This document shows positions 7,901 to 16,959 of a stretch of 36,080 nucleotides of DNA, in pieces. The stretch is from an uncultured Clostridia bacterium (GTDB taxonomy: Bacteria; Bacillota; Clostridia; TANB77; CAG-508). Location of the stretch: positions 1 through 36,080 of the forward strand of contig CANQTZ010000005.1 in NCBI GenBank assembly GCA_947626865.1, written 5' to 3'. The translations under genes were made by a program, and so were the position numbers. How positions within the stretch are numbered: position 1 is the stretch's first letter; the number at the start of each line of letters is the position of its first letter. The notes beneath the pieces were generated by a model. That model was not told where the DNA came from, made no database searches, and saw nothing but the letters and a program-made list of their open reading frames with translations.

Positions 7901-9257
7901 AGAAAAAAAGCAGGAAAAACAAGATGGAAATTACGCCGTTAATAAAAAAATATTTACTAAAGAAATGAGAAAAGATTATACTATCTTAATCCCTCAAATG
8001 GCTCCAATTCACTTTGAATTGTTAGAATCTGCCGTACGTTCTTCTGGCTATAATGTCGAACTATTAAGACAGTGTACTCAAAAAACTGTAGAAACAGGTT
8101 TAAAATACGTAAATAATGACGCTTGTTACCCATCTATTTTAGTAACTGGTCAAATGATAGAGGCTCTTCAATCTGGAAAATATGATATAAATAAAACCGC
8201 ATTGATTATGTCACAAACAGGTGGTGGTTGTAGGGCAACTAATTATATAGGATTTATCCGCAAAGCTCTAAAAGATGCCGGCTTTGAAAATGTACCTGTT
8301 ATTTCTTTCAACATTGTTGGAATGGAAAAAATGCCTGGTTTTAAACTAACTGTTCCTCTTATGGAAAAGTTGCTTAGAATGGTTGTTTATGGCGATTTAT
8401 TGCAAAAAATGTTGACCAAAAATAGAGCTTATGAAAAAAATAAAGGTGAAACTCAAAAACTATTTGATACTTGGATGGAAAAATGCAAAAAGTTATTAGA
8501 AAAATCTAATAGCAAGGAATTTAAGCAAAGCATTTATGATATTGTAAATGACTTTGAAAAAATTGAGCTAGATACTTCAAAAGAAAAACCACGTGTTGGA
8601 ATTGTTGGTGAAGTTTTGATAAAATATCATCCTTTTGGTAATAATTATGTGGCTGACATTTTGGAAAAAGAAGGAGCTGAAGTAATTTTACCAGATTTTA
8701 TGGGATTTGCTAAATTTATGTGTACTCATAAAATTACTTTTAATAATTTGCTAAATACCAATAAAACCTCTTCTAAATTGATGAAAGTTGCTATTAAATT
8801 AATTGATATTTTAGAAAAGGATGTTAGAATTGCTCTTAGTAATTCTAAGAAAAATTATTTACCACCATGTGATATTTGGCATTTAGAAGAAAAAGTAAAG
8901 GACGTTTTGTCTATTGGAAATCAAACTGGTGAAGGTTGGTTTTTAACTGCTGAAATGATTGAATATATTGAGAATGATATTCCAAATATTGTGTGTGTTC
9001 AACCATTTGCTTGTTTGCCAAATCATGTTGTTGGAAAGGGTGTTATTAAAACTATTCGCAGTAAGTACCCAGAGGCAAATATCTCCCCTGTTGATTATGA
9101 CCCAGGTGCTAGTGAAACAAATCAGACTAATAGAATTAAGCTACTTATGACTGTTGCTAAGGATAATTTAAAGACAAAACAAAATAGAATAAAAGCATTA
9201 GATGAGGAAAATAAAACAAAAAGCGATAAAAATTTTGTTACCCTTCACAGCAAATAA
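4934..9257 (+). CDS. giant 2-hydroxyacyl-CoA dehydratase activase (BcrAD/BadFG + DUF2229), read through a +1 frameshift at CGGA
   Basis: A 1440-residue protein once the frame is restored, the usual size of this anaerobe family (acyl-CoA dehydratase activase-related proteins). Two ASKHA ATPase domains come first: [11 protein letters not shown] (about residue 8) and [14 protein letters not shown] (about residue 324). Each has iron-sulfur cysteines ([10 protein letters not shown] near residue 125 and SRCGVF near 164; then ACSSGCGSF and SRCTVF). Next is a Cys-rich CNNCENHC motif and the DUF2229/HgdB-like part ([23 protein letters not shown], later NNDACYPS and [11 protein letters not shown]). Such enzymes use ATP to drive an electron from a [4Fe-4S] cluster into radical dehydratases. 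At 7520 the zero frame reads CGG and soon stops; skipping C7520 gives [15 protein letters not shown], the expected sequence. ATG at 4934 has an AGAGGT site. If unsuppressed, the gene is broken. Confidence 0.88.
7520..7523 (+). other. CGGA +1 frameshift site 2 (activase)
   Basis: Reads GCT C GGA CGT. It is the only in-frame CGG in the 1440-codon gene. Skipping the C yields Ala-Gly-Arg-Pro-Tyr-His; staying in frame ends at TGA 7544-7546 after ARTSLSCRP. Confidence 0.8.
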
Positions 9258-9282
9258 ACTTTATATGTCAAAATATTAATAT

Positions 9283-9531
9283 AATATTTATTTGTAACAA
9301 TTCGGGGGGACCAACAAATTACAGACTTTTTATAAAGAGGGTTAAATAATTATCTTTTTTCATAACTTTGTGTGTCGCAACTTCCATAATTAAAAATACT
9401 AGTATGTAAGTTGCTCCAATCGCACTCGCAAAGCTCGTTTGGTCGCTTACGCAGTTATTAAAAAAGATAATTATTAACCCTCTTTGTATTAAAGTCTGTT
9501 ATGCAGTTGGGAGTTACAAATAAATAATATA
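9283..9531. mobile_element. MITE-like element or large structured RNA: long imperfect inverted repeat
   Basis: The 299-base gap between the activase and the J-domain gene is filled by one symmetrical structure. The left arm (about 9286-9360) and right arm (about 9458-9527) are imperfect reverse complements. They share TTTATTTGTAAC at the outside and AAAGAGGGTTAAATAATTA then TCTTTTTT at the inside, with an extra GGGGGG block only in the left arm. The roughly 95-base centre has its own hairpin (GCAACTT with AAGTTGC) and a GC-richer patch (CGCACTCGCAAAGCTCG). No open reading frame. It could be a non-autonomous transposable element or an RNA processing or attenuation structure. There is no clear target duplication. 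Confidence 0.6.
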
Positions 9532-9556
9532 TTATTATTTTTGAAAGGATTATGCA

Positions 9557-10049
9557 ATGAAAAAAAAATTACTATGATATATTGCAAGTAAATAAAAATG
9601 CCTCACCTGAAATTGTTGAAAAAGCTTACAAAACTTTAGCCAAAAAGTACCACCCAGATCTGCAAGCTCCAGAAAATAAATATAAATCAGAAGAAATTTT
9701 GAAGGAAATTAATGAAGCATATGAGGTACTTTCTGATCCGCAAAAAAGGCATGAATTTGATGAAAGCTTAATTGAAAATACTATTTCGCAAGAAGAACAA
9801 CCTAGACAAGTATATCATAATCAGAATACTTATGATTATGAACAGGAATTGCAAAATACGCAAGATATTAAATATAAAAGAACTTTTGAAGATTATTTGC
9901 ATAGTGCCATTTCTTTGGGAATTACTATTTTAATTTTAATGCTTTTATGGCAAATTCCTTCTGTTAGAAATTTCTTCATAAAGATGTATCATGAAAATCC
10001 AATTATTAAATCATTAGTTGATATTTTTTTGAGGATGTTCCATTTTTAG
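9557..10049 (+). CDS. J-domain (DnaJ-like) membrane protein with a frame break in a start-proximal A9 run
   Basis: About 163 residues if one A is dropped. An N-terminal J-domain (YYDILQVNKNASPEIVEKAY, KTLAKKYHPDL with the HPD motif, EILKEINEAYEVLSDPQKR) recruits and stimulates DnaK. A polar linker follows, then one C-terminal membrane helix (LGITILILMLLWQIP), so it is a type III J-protein at the membrane, without zinc-finger or substrate-binding domains. The ATG at 9557 follows GAAAGGAT, but it is succeeded by nine A (9560-9568), which puts the J-domain out of frame and gives a stop after six codons. Eight A would give MKKNYYDIL. The alternative TTG start at 9582 lacks a ribosome binding site and would delete helix I. 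Transcriptional slippage or an assembly error would both explain this. Confidence 0.8.
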
Positions 10050-10058
10050 AACATCCTC
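10031..10058. terminator. hairpin shared by two convergent gene ends
   Basis: Perfect 10-bp stem GAGGATGTTC (10031-10040) with GAACATCCTC (10049-10058) and an 8-base loop. It contains the J-gene stop (TAG, 10047-10049) and overlaps the stop of the ABC permease (10057-10059). The plus-strand tail is T-rich (TGTTATTTTATT) but not a clean U-tract, so termination strength is uncertain. Confidence 0.6.
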
Positions 10059-11742
10059 ATGTTATTTTATTAAATAATTTATTTTTAAATTTTCTAACTA
10101 ATATATCTATTGTAACAAAAATAGCTAAAAATATAATCATCTCAATTATTAATCCTACTCTTATTTCTAATTCAAATTCCTTAAATATAGTAGATAAATA
10201 CATCAAAATTAAAATCATGATAATCATAAGACTATATTGAAATATTTTATTTGGATTTTTCTTAACTACAGTATATGGAACGTCCCAATTTAAATTAGGT
10301 CTCCTTATGTCTATAATTAACATTAGATAACTATTGATGAAATTCAATAAGGTAGCAATAATTCCTAATAATATTATATTTAGCCAACCTATTGTTGGGA
10401 TAAAATAATATATTGTTACTAATACTATAATTGTTACTAAAAAATTCAACATAATTTGTAATGCGTTTTTATATAAAAATTGTTTATATAAATCAATTGG
10501 CAAATATTTTATAAATACTGCATCTCTTCCCTCTCTTGAAATCGCTGTTAGCGATAATCCAGATATTGAAAATAAGAATTGTAATAAACCTAAAATAACG
10601 CAAATTACTTCAAAATCTAACGTTGTATTAGTATTTACTTCATTGCTAGCACCTACCATAGAAATTGAGAAAAACAGCATAGTTGCCATCGAAATTATTA
10701 TAATCATAATTGGAAAAGTAGTTTGTATTAAGAATACTGGATATCTCACTAAATTCTTAATTTCTTTTTTTATGTAAGAACTTGCTATATTTATATTATT
10801 TTTCATTTGATATTTTACTTTTTTTGTCTTATGTGTACTTTTTTTGACGTATGCCATACTGTCTAAAAGATTTTTTATATATATTTTCCATCCTATAAAA
10901 ACAAATAATATAAGTCCTATACCATTGTAAATAATTAACTTAAGTAAATTTGACAAAATATTTAATAACCCTGTATCTTTTTTCAAAATCTCTATGGTTG
11001 GATTTATGATAAGAAAATTATCTGTTAGATTACTATACTGCTCTTTTATTAAATTTGGATCAATTGCTTCTTGTGTCTCCTGAACCATATTTAGATTTTG
11101 ACTGCCTATGCCAAAAAAGTCACTCATAATAGCTATTTCTATAATTAACATGCTAAATGTTAAAAATGATGTAACAAATGTCTGGAAAAATTGCTTATTT
11201 TTAAAGTATTTTGCAAATTTCATAAAAAGGACTGTTAAAATACTTATTACTGTTACTATTAAAATTGGAAATATTGCTAAAACAAGTAGCATAAGTATAT
11301 AATATCCAAATTGTTGTTGTGATTTTATTCCATACATTAATAGTGGTATAAAGCCAAATATGGCTTCTGATATGTATGACATAGATAATAAGGTGTTAAA
11401 TTTTGCCAGCAATAATTCTAATGGTGAAATTGGCATTGGTAGTATGTATTCCATATCTTTAGAAAAGAAATATACATTTGTTGCAACTAATATTGTTTGA
11501 AATGTTAGAAAAATTGTTAATATTAAGAAATATATATACAAAAATATTTCTGGTTGCCCCTCCACCACAAGCTCATCTATAATTTTTTGGCTAATATAAA
11601 ATATAGCCATTGCAATAATAATAATTGCCCAAAATATTATGGAATCTTTCTGTATTTTTTTCTCCTCTTTATTGTAAATTTTAAAATTTTGGAAAAAGCT
11701 TTTTCTAAAAACTTTTGTTAAAGTATTTATTTTATTCATCAT
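10057..11742 (-). CDS. ABC-2 type exporter permease
   Basis: A 561-residue protein with about twelve hydrophobic segments, arranged as two blocks of six around a soluble loop (about residues 215-260 and again 300-325). This is the layout of large Firmicute ABC-2 permeases of the putative ABC exporter class. Together with the overlapping ATPase gene it would form a membrane exporter; the cargo is unknown. Its start (ATG 11740-11742) overlaps the end of the ATPase gene by 11 bases, so translation is coupled. It is the last gene of the long operon whose upstream part encodes the type IV secretion-like apparatus, which suggests (inference only) a role in assembling, protecting or supplying that apparatus. 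Confidence 0.85.
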   Translation of the reverse strand: MMNKINTLTKVFRKSFFQNFKIYNKEEKKIQKDSIIFWAIIIIAMAIFYISQKIIDELVVEGQPEIFLYIYFLILTIFLTFQTILVATNVYFFSKDMEYILPMPISPLELLLAKFNTLLSMSYISEAIFGFIPLLMYGIKSQQQFGYYILMLLVLAIFPILIVTVISILTVLFMKFAKYFKNKQFFQTFVTSFLTFSMLIIEIAIMSDFFGIGSQNLNMVQETQEAIDPNLIKEQYSNLTDNFLIINPTIEILKKDTGLLNILSNLLKLIIYNGIGLILFVFIGWKIYIKNLLDSMAYVKKSTHKTKKVKYQMKNNINIASSYIKKEIKNLVRYPVFLIQTTFPIMIIIISMATMLFFSISMVGASNEVNTNTTLDFEVICVILGLLQFLFSISGLSLTAISREGRDAVFIKYLPIDLYKQFLYKNALQIMLNFLVTIIVLVTIYYFIPTIGWLNIILLGIIATLLNFINSYLMLIIDIRRPNLNWDVPYTVVKKNPNKIFQYSLMIIMILILMYLSTIFKEFELEIRVGLIIEMIIFLAIFVTIDILVRKFKNKLFNKIT

Positions 11743-12442
11743 TTTTGGTTATCTCCATAAATATTTCTTCTAAGGTATTATCTTCTTTGAATTTTTGTTT
11801 TATCTGCTGATATGAACCAGATAAAATCAATTTTCCTTTGTCAATAATACCAATTGTGTCACATAATTTTTCAGCTACTTCTAATATATGGGTAGAAAAA
11901 AATACAGTATTTCCTTTTTTTGCATGTTCTTTCATCTTTTCTTTTAAATAAAAAGCTGATTTGGGGTCTAAACCGGATAATGGTTCATCCAATATCCAGT
12001 TTTTTGGCTCATGTAACAAAACACCTATTATAACAAATTTTTGTCTCGTACCATGAGAATATGTTTCTATTTTGTCATTTAAAATATCATTTACTTCTAA
12101 TTCCTTTGTATATTCTTCTATTCTTTTATTTCTTATATCTATCGGTACTTTGTACATATCCCCTATAAAATTCAAGTATTCTATACCTTTAAGCCTTAAA
12201 AAGACATCTGGGCTATCTGGTACTAATCCCATTTTCTTTTTGGCTTGTATTGGATTTGTAATAATGCTATTTCCATCTATTAAAATGTCTCCTCTAGCTA
12301 TTGGCAATATTCCTGTTATCATTTTTATTGTTGTTGTTTTTCCTGCTCCATTTGGTCCTAAAAATGCAAATATTTCGCCATCTTTAATTGTTAAATCTAA
12401 ATCTTGAATAATGTTTTTTGATACATTTTTTATTTCAATCAT
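11732..12442 (-). CDS. ABC transporter ATP-binding protein
   Basis: A 236-residue nucleotide-binding subunit. Walker A is GPNGAGKTT (residues 29-37), the Q-loop lies near GLVPDSPDV, the signature is the divergent YSHGTRQKF, Walker B is WILDEP followed by the D-loop SGLDP, and the switch His is in FFSTHILEVAE. This is the profile of ATPases that pair with ABC-2 permeases. The ATG at 12440-12442 has GGTGAT just upstream. An ATG at 12452-12454, touching the stop of the previous gene, would add four residues. It is coupled to the permease by an 11-base overlap and follows the VirB8-like gene directly. Confidence 0.92.
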   Translation of the reverse strand: MIEIKNVSKNIIQDLDLTIKDGEIFAFLGPNGAGKTTTIKMITGILPIARGDILIDGNSIITNPIQAKKKMGLVPDSPDVFLRLKGIEYLNFIGDMYKVPIDIRNKRIEEYTKELEVNDILNDKIETYSHGTRQKFVIIGVLLHEPKNWILDEPLSGLDPKSAFYLKEKMKEHAKKGNTVFFSTHILEVAEKLCDTIGIIDKGKLILSGSYQQIKQKFKEDNTLEEIFMEITKNDE

Positions 12443-12454
12443 ATAATCACCCAT

Positions 12455-13834
12455 TTATTCTATACTAAATGACATTACAAAGTCGGTTCCTTCTTGCAAT
12501 TGTACAATAACAGTCATTGTTTTTTGTTGTTTATTTTCTTCTTCGTCATTATTTGTATTACTTACTGTTATAGTGAATACCCCTAAGTCTTCTTGTTCTT
12601 CATAACCTTTATATTCCACATAATTATGCTCAAATAAATTATTTTTTATTTCATTTTCAAATTGTTCTTCAGAAGGATAATTGTTCTCCTTAAATGAATC
12701 TGCTAAAACACTATAAGCATATTCATAATCATAATGATTGATTGATTCGAAAAATTTTTCAACATTCATTCCTTCTTTTACTTTTTCACTACTACTATTA
12801 TATTTATCTAAGAATTGTTTGCTATCTATTGTATATGTATCTAAGAAAACTTCAAATTTCATATTATCTTTTTCTCTAAAAATATAATAATTATTTTCTT
12901 GATCTAGACATATATATTCTATATATTCTTCTACATCATTTAATTGATATTTTGTGATGCCTAGCTTTTTTATTTTTTCTCTATTTTCTTCAATATATTT
13001 TTTATAATTATCATAATTTTTAAATCTCTTGTCTCGATATTCCTCGTTTAAGTAGCTATAAGATAATTCTGGCTTTCCTAATATCATCTTTTTACAAGTG
13101 TTAAAGTAATCTGTTGCTATATAGGCTTCATCTACTTTAGGGGTATTATATTTATTATTTTCGTTTGGAGTAATAGAAAAGTTTTCTTTTGAAAGTGTGA
13201 TATCTTCTATTGAGTCATAATTATTACTATCTAATACTTCAATCGAAAAAGTAGTGTTGATTTCATCTTGATAAACAATTAAATAAATATCTTCAATATA
13301 GTTATATTCTGTATCTTGAATAAATCCATATACTGCATAACTATTTGATTTTTCTCCTTTTAATTCTCTCATTTCTACTGCTGTAAACATTACTTGTTCT
13401 TCTATATTATGAATGTAATCATAAATATTATCTAATGTTATATTATTGTTTTGCATATATTTATCACTTAATAAATCATACATCTTTTGTTTAGCAATTG
13501 TTTCATCAATCATTCCTCCATCGTTATCGTCATCTGCATAACCAAAATAAATGCTATTATTTTTATTAATTGTATCAAAATATGTTTGTATACAGTTGAT
13601 TATACTATAATAATCAAGACTACTTGTGGTATTTTCCACTTCTACTTTAGTATAATCAATAGTGTCATCATCAAAATTCGCTGTTTCTTCTTGAGTTTCT
13701 GTTTTTTCTTGAATGTCTATTTTTTCTTGCTTTTTTATGTTTTCCATCAAAATGATAACTATAATAATTATTACGATGACAATTGCAATCATTGCAATAA
13801 TCAATTTTTTCAAATCTTTCATTTTTGATTTCAT
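12455..13834 (-). CDS. membrane-anchored VirB8/TcpC-like protein (probable)
   Basis: A 459-residue protein with one N-terminal membrane helix (about residues 10-30, a run of Ile/Val), an acidic linker (Glu/Thr-rich, about 36-65) and a large extracytoplasmic part. The latter contains at least two cystatin/NTF2-like modules. One is around YIATDYFNTCKKMILGKPEL and the next around VEKFFESINHYDYEYAYSVL, each followed by beta-rich stretches such as VFTITVSNTN. Anchored NTF2-like folds are typical of VirB8 and the Gram-positive TcpC group, which scaffold type IV secretion channels. No direct family match was recognised, so the assignment rests on architecture and position. It lies 17 bases after the hydrolase gene and abuts the ABC ATPase gene. 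Confidence 0.6.
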   Translation of the reverse strand: MKSKMKDLKKLIIAMIAIVIVIIIIVIILMENIKKQEKIDIQEKTETQEETANFDDDTIDYTKVEVENTTSSLDYYSIINCIQTYFDTINKNNSIYFGYADDDNDGGMIDETIAKQKMYDLLSDKYMQNNNITLDNIYDYIHNIEEQVMFTAVEMRELKGEKSNSYAVYGFIQDTEYNYIEDIYLIVYQDEINTTFSIEVLDSNNYDSIEDITLSKENFSITPNENNKYNTPKVDEAYIATDYFNTCKKMILGKPELSYSYLNEEYRDKRFKNYDNYKKYIEENREKIKKLGITKYQLNDVEEYIEYICLDQENNYYIFREKDNMKFEVFLDTYTIDSKQFLDKYNSSSEKVKEGMNVEKFFESINHYDYEYAYSVLADSFKENNYPSEEQFENEIKNNLFEHNYVEYKGYEEQEDLGVFTITVSNTNNDEEENKQQKTMTVIVQLQEGTDFVMSFSIE

Positions 13835-13851
13835 AATCCTTTCTTTTTCAT

Positions 13852-16800
13852 CTAATCAATATAGCGTAGAGCATGTGTAAAATATGTTTCTCCACCATTA
13901 GCATATCTTACTACATCTCCAGAATGTGGAGAATGAATATAACGAATTTTACCATTATCATTACTTACACAAAGTCCTACATGACCACTCTTCCATAAAA
14001 TGTCTCCTGGACGAGCTTGTTTTACATCAACTACTTGTTTTGCTCCTGCTTTTTGATTACCACTTGATCTTGGTATTGTAATTCCAGCTTGTGCATAACA
14101 CCATGATGTAAATCCAGAACAATCAAATGTATTTGGTCCCGAAGCTTTTTCTACATATCTACAACCTTTTTTGCTATCAGCAATCCTTAATATTTCTCTT
14201 GCCTTTCCTGATGCTTCTGATGCATCTCCTGATGTATCTGATGCATCTGCAAAACTTGATAAATCTTTTCCTGCATACTGATTATAATAACCTTGTGCTG
14301 CTTCAACTCTTTTATTCATACTACTATAAAAATATGTCTTTCCTGGTCTTTCAAATGTTGCACAAAAAGCCCTTGTTGCTTCTTCTACTGAAGTTGCATT
14401 TTTCCATACATCATCTGAGTAATATCTATCATACATCCTATTGCTTATAAAAGCTTTTGAAGCATATCCACTAGCATCTCCTTCACCTGTAAGTTCTGTC
14501 AATAAGAATTGTATTTGTATATTTACATCTTGCCAATTTGCCCCTCTAGAATTTGCATAATTTTTTAAATTTGCATTTCTTCCTCTTGATCCCCTGCTAT
14601 TATTAGTCCATTGGCATAGTCCAATTCCACCATTGTTTTCATTATATCCTCCTTCTACTGCTTGTGGTCTAAATCCTGACTCTCCATATATATTTCCCAT
14701 TGCTCCTGCTGTAGCATATTCACTAAATCCTGCTGACCTTAGTGCATACCAAACTTGTTCTTCTACATTTCCTCCTCTTATATCTGAAACTGATGAAAAA
14801 CCATTAGGATTAAATGCATTAAAATCAAATTCAGTTATTCCATAACCATTACCAGTTGCTTTATAAAGTAAATATTTAACTAAATCAACCATATCATTTG
14901 TACTTTCATTAGTTTTTAATATAGTAAAAAGCCAATGACAACCTGATATTATATTGGTTCTATTACGATTGTAACTTCCATTATTAAATACTGTCACAAA
15001 ATTAGGCTCTGTTGTTTCATTTACTTTTTCAGTAACTACTGGTGGTGTATATGTATAAATTGAAGTTTCCGTTGTATTAGTAATATTATCAACAATATTA
15101 ATATATCTCGAACGTTTTTCCACCTGAAAACTTTTTGCTATAACTATACTACTTTCATCCATTCCTTCAATTTCCATTAATTGATTTTTTAAACTTCCTT
15201 CTAATTCATTAACAGCTGAATTTGGATATTCTTCATGTGTTACAGCTTCTGCTGCTGCTGGATAAGATGTATTATTACGTGTAGCCTGACTATCACTTGT
15301 ATTAGAACTTGCCCCATCAAAAGTATAATCCCCTTCTGTCTTCATACACCAACTATCTGCTAAAGTTAATGCATAAGATAACGTATTAGTTTGTGTTACT
15401 ACTGTTTTAGTGGTTGTATAATCGTGAGGTTGTACATCAGTAAATTGCGTAGAACCATTAACTGTATGAGTTCCTCCTCCTTCATCATCTCCAGTACCTG
15501 TAGCATTAACTCTTACATCATTCTTAGTCTGTTTTTTATAAGTCCAAGTATCTACTTGTGTATTTTTATTATAGTTATCATATACTGTAATTTCCAACTT
15601 GCTATTATATGCTAAATCTGACATCGCTAATGCAAAGTCTTTGCTCCTTCCTGTTACTATAAATCCCCATAACAAATCAAATGGCATACTATATTTCTCT
15701 ACTAATTGCTGATAATTAATTGCAGTCACTTGAATATGATAATCTGTATTAGAATATGTTTCAACATTTGGATCATTTGACTCTAATTTTGTCTCTGTTT
15801 GATTCCATGTTGCAACTTCTACAGCAAATGTAGTAGAACTAGTTACCTGTTGTACAACCTCTGACTCATTATTATTTTGTGTATTATTATCATCATCCTC
15901 TTGATGATTATCTGTATTTTCATTAGAACCTGTAGATGTAATAACTGGTTGTCCTGATTGCCATCCCCAACCAAGCCATCCTGTTCTTCCATCTAATGTA
16001 TTATGCTGCCAACTAAGCCATTCTTCCAATGTTTGCGTTTTTATTTGCCCCACATTGTCCATAACCATACCATTACCAATATAAATTCCAACATGACCAG
16101 CCCAGCGCACTCCTGTTCCATATACCGCTGCTCCTACTGGAATATTATTCATATCTTGTGATACACAACAATGTTGATATGCTTCATATGCAGATCCATA
16201 TTGTACATTTTCAAGTCCAGCATTCACATATACCTGTCTTACCCATTTCTGACAATATCCTGCTCCTGGAGATGGTGTGCTTTGAGCGGCTTGTACAATT
16301 CTCTCTGATATGTCTGCTGTTACATCTGTTCCAAAACCATTTATTTGATAATTAGTAGTTTGTTTTACTGTAAAATGATTTAATATATTATTTCTTGCTT
16401 CTGTACTTCCATTTTCATTGTAATCCTCTAGCCATGTATAAAATTGTTCTCTTGGAACATAGGTTAAAGTTTTTTTATCTCCCTCCTGATTAGCTCTTTT
16501 AAATTTCACAATACCTTGAATTGGTCCATTTACCAAATCAACATTATCCCAATTAATTTCCTCATCTGGATTTTCTCTTGTGTCTGGCATTTGCGTAACT
16601 ATCTGAGCATTAACAAGTGTAGCTAGTTCTTCTGGAGAGTCTAAATATTGTGTTATTCGACTATGATTCCTAACTAAATTATCCCATACTTCTGCAATGT
16701 TCATGGAATTTCCAAAAGTACCATCTTCATTCAAAACTGTAGCTGAAGTATACATCGCCATATTATATGGAACATTTGCTGAATCTTCATCCCAAGTACC

Positions 16801-16944
16801 GTCATCAATCGTAAGATGATATAGTGCTGCTGCTAATAGCATAAATATTAAAATTACTGGTAAACACACAAGTATAATTGTTCTTATAACTGTTTTTGCT
16901 ACTCGTTTTATTATTGCCATTGCTTTTTTTACTACTTCTTCCAT
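13852..16944 (-). CDS. VirB1-like peptidoglycan hydrolase with three catalytic modules
   Basis: A 1030-residue membrane-anchored cell-wall enzyme (anchor about residues 20-43). Module 1 (about 205-330) looks like a CHAP/NlpC-type amidase, with Cys in GYCQKWV (about 231) and His in WAGHVGIYIG (about 284). The middle is a long beta-rich Thr/Asn linker. Module 2 (about 735-890) resembles the phage-tail lysozyme family: EQVWYALRSAGFSEYATAGA, MGNIYGESGF with the likely catalytic Glu, and GGIGLCQWTN. Module 3 (about 905-1030) is NlpC/P60 with FDCSGF (Cys about 942), SGHVGL (His about 988) and YIHSPHSG (His about 1004). Such bifunctional hydrolases locally open the wall for Gram-positive type IV systems (Tn916 Orf14, TcpG-like). 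Here there are two peptidase-like domains plus a lysozyme. Co-transcribed with VirB8-like genes on both sides. Confidence 0.88.
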   Translation of the reverse strand: MEEVVKKAMAIIKRVAKTVIRTIILVCLPVILIFMLLAAALYHLTIDDGTWDEDSANVPYNMAMYTSATVLNEDGTFGNSMNIAEVWDNLVRNHSRITQYLDSPEELATLVNAQIVTQMPDTRENPDEEINWDNVDLVNGPIQGIVKFKRANQEGDKKTLTYVPREQFYTWLEDYNENGSTEARNNILNHFTVKQTTNYQINGFGTDVTADISERIVQAAQSTPSPGAGYCQKWVRQVYVNAGLENVQYGSAYEAYQHCCVSQDMNNIPVGAAVYGTGVRWAGHVGIYIGNGMVMDNVGQIKTQTLEEWLSWQHNTLDGRTGWLGWGWQSGQPVITSTGSNENTDNHQEDDDNNTQNNNESEVVQQVTSSTTFAVEVATWNQTETKLESNDPNVETYSNTDYHIQVTAINYQQLVEKYSMPFDLLWGFIVTGRSKDFALAMSDLAYNSKLEITVYDNYNKNTQVDTWTYKKQTKNDVRVNATGTGDDEGGGTHTVNGSTQFTDVQPHDYTTTKTVVTQTNTLSYALTLADSWCMKTEGDYTFDGASSNTSDSQATRNNTSYPAAAEAVTHEEYPNSAVNELEGSLKNQLMEIEGMDESSIVIAKSFQVEKRSRYINIVDNITNTTETSIYTYTPPVVTEKVNETTEPNFVTVFNNGSYNRNRTNIISGCHWLFTILKTNESTNDMVDLVKYLLYKATGNGYGITEFDFNAFNPNGFSSVSDIRGGNVEEQVWYALRSAGFSEYATAGAMGNIYGESGFRPQAVEGGYNENNGGIGLCQWTNNSRGSRGRNANLKNYANSRGANWQDVNIQIQFLLTELTGEGDASGYASKAFISNRMYDRYYSDDVWKNATSVEEATRAFCATFERPGKTYFYSSMNKRVEAAQGYYNQYAGKDLSSFADASDTSGDASEASGKAREILRIADSKKGCRYVEKASGPNTFDCSGFTSWCYAQAGITIPRSSGNQKAGAKQVVDVKQARPGDILWKSGHVGLCVSNDNGKIRYIHSPHSGDVVRYANGGETYFTHALRYID

Positions 16945-16959
16945 TTGTCTCCCTCACTT

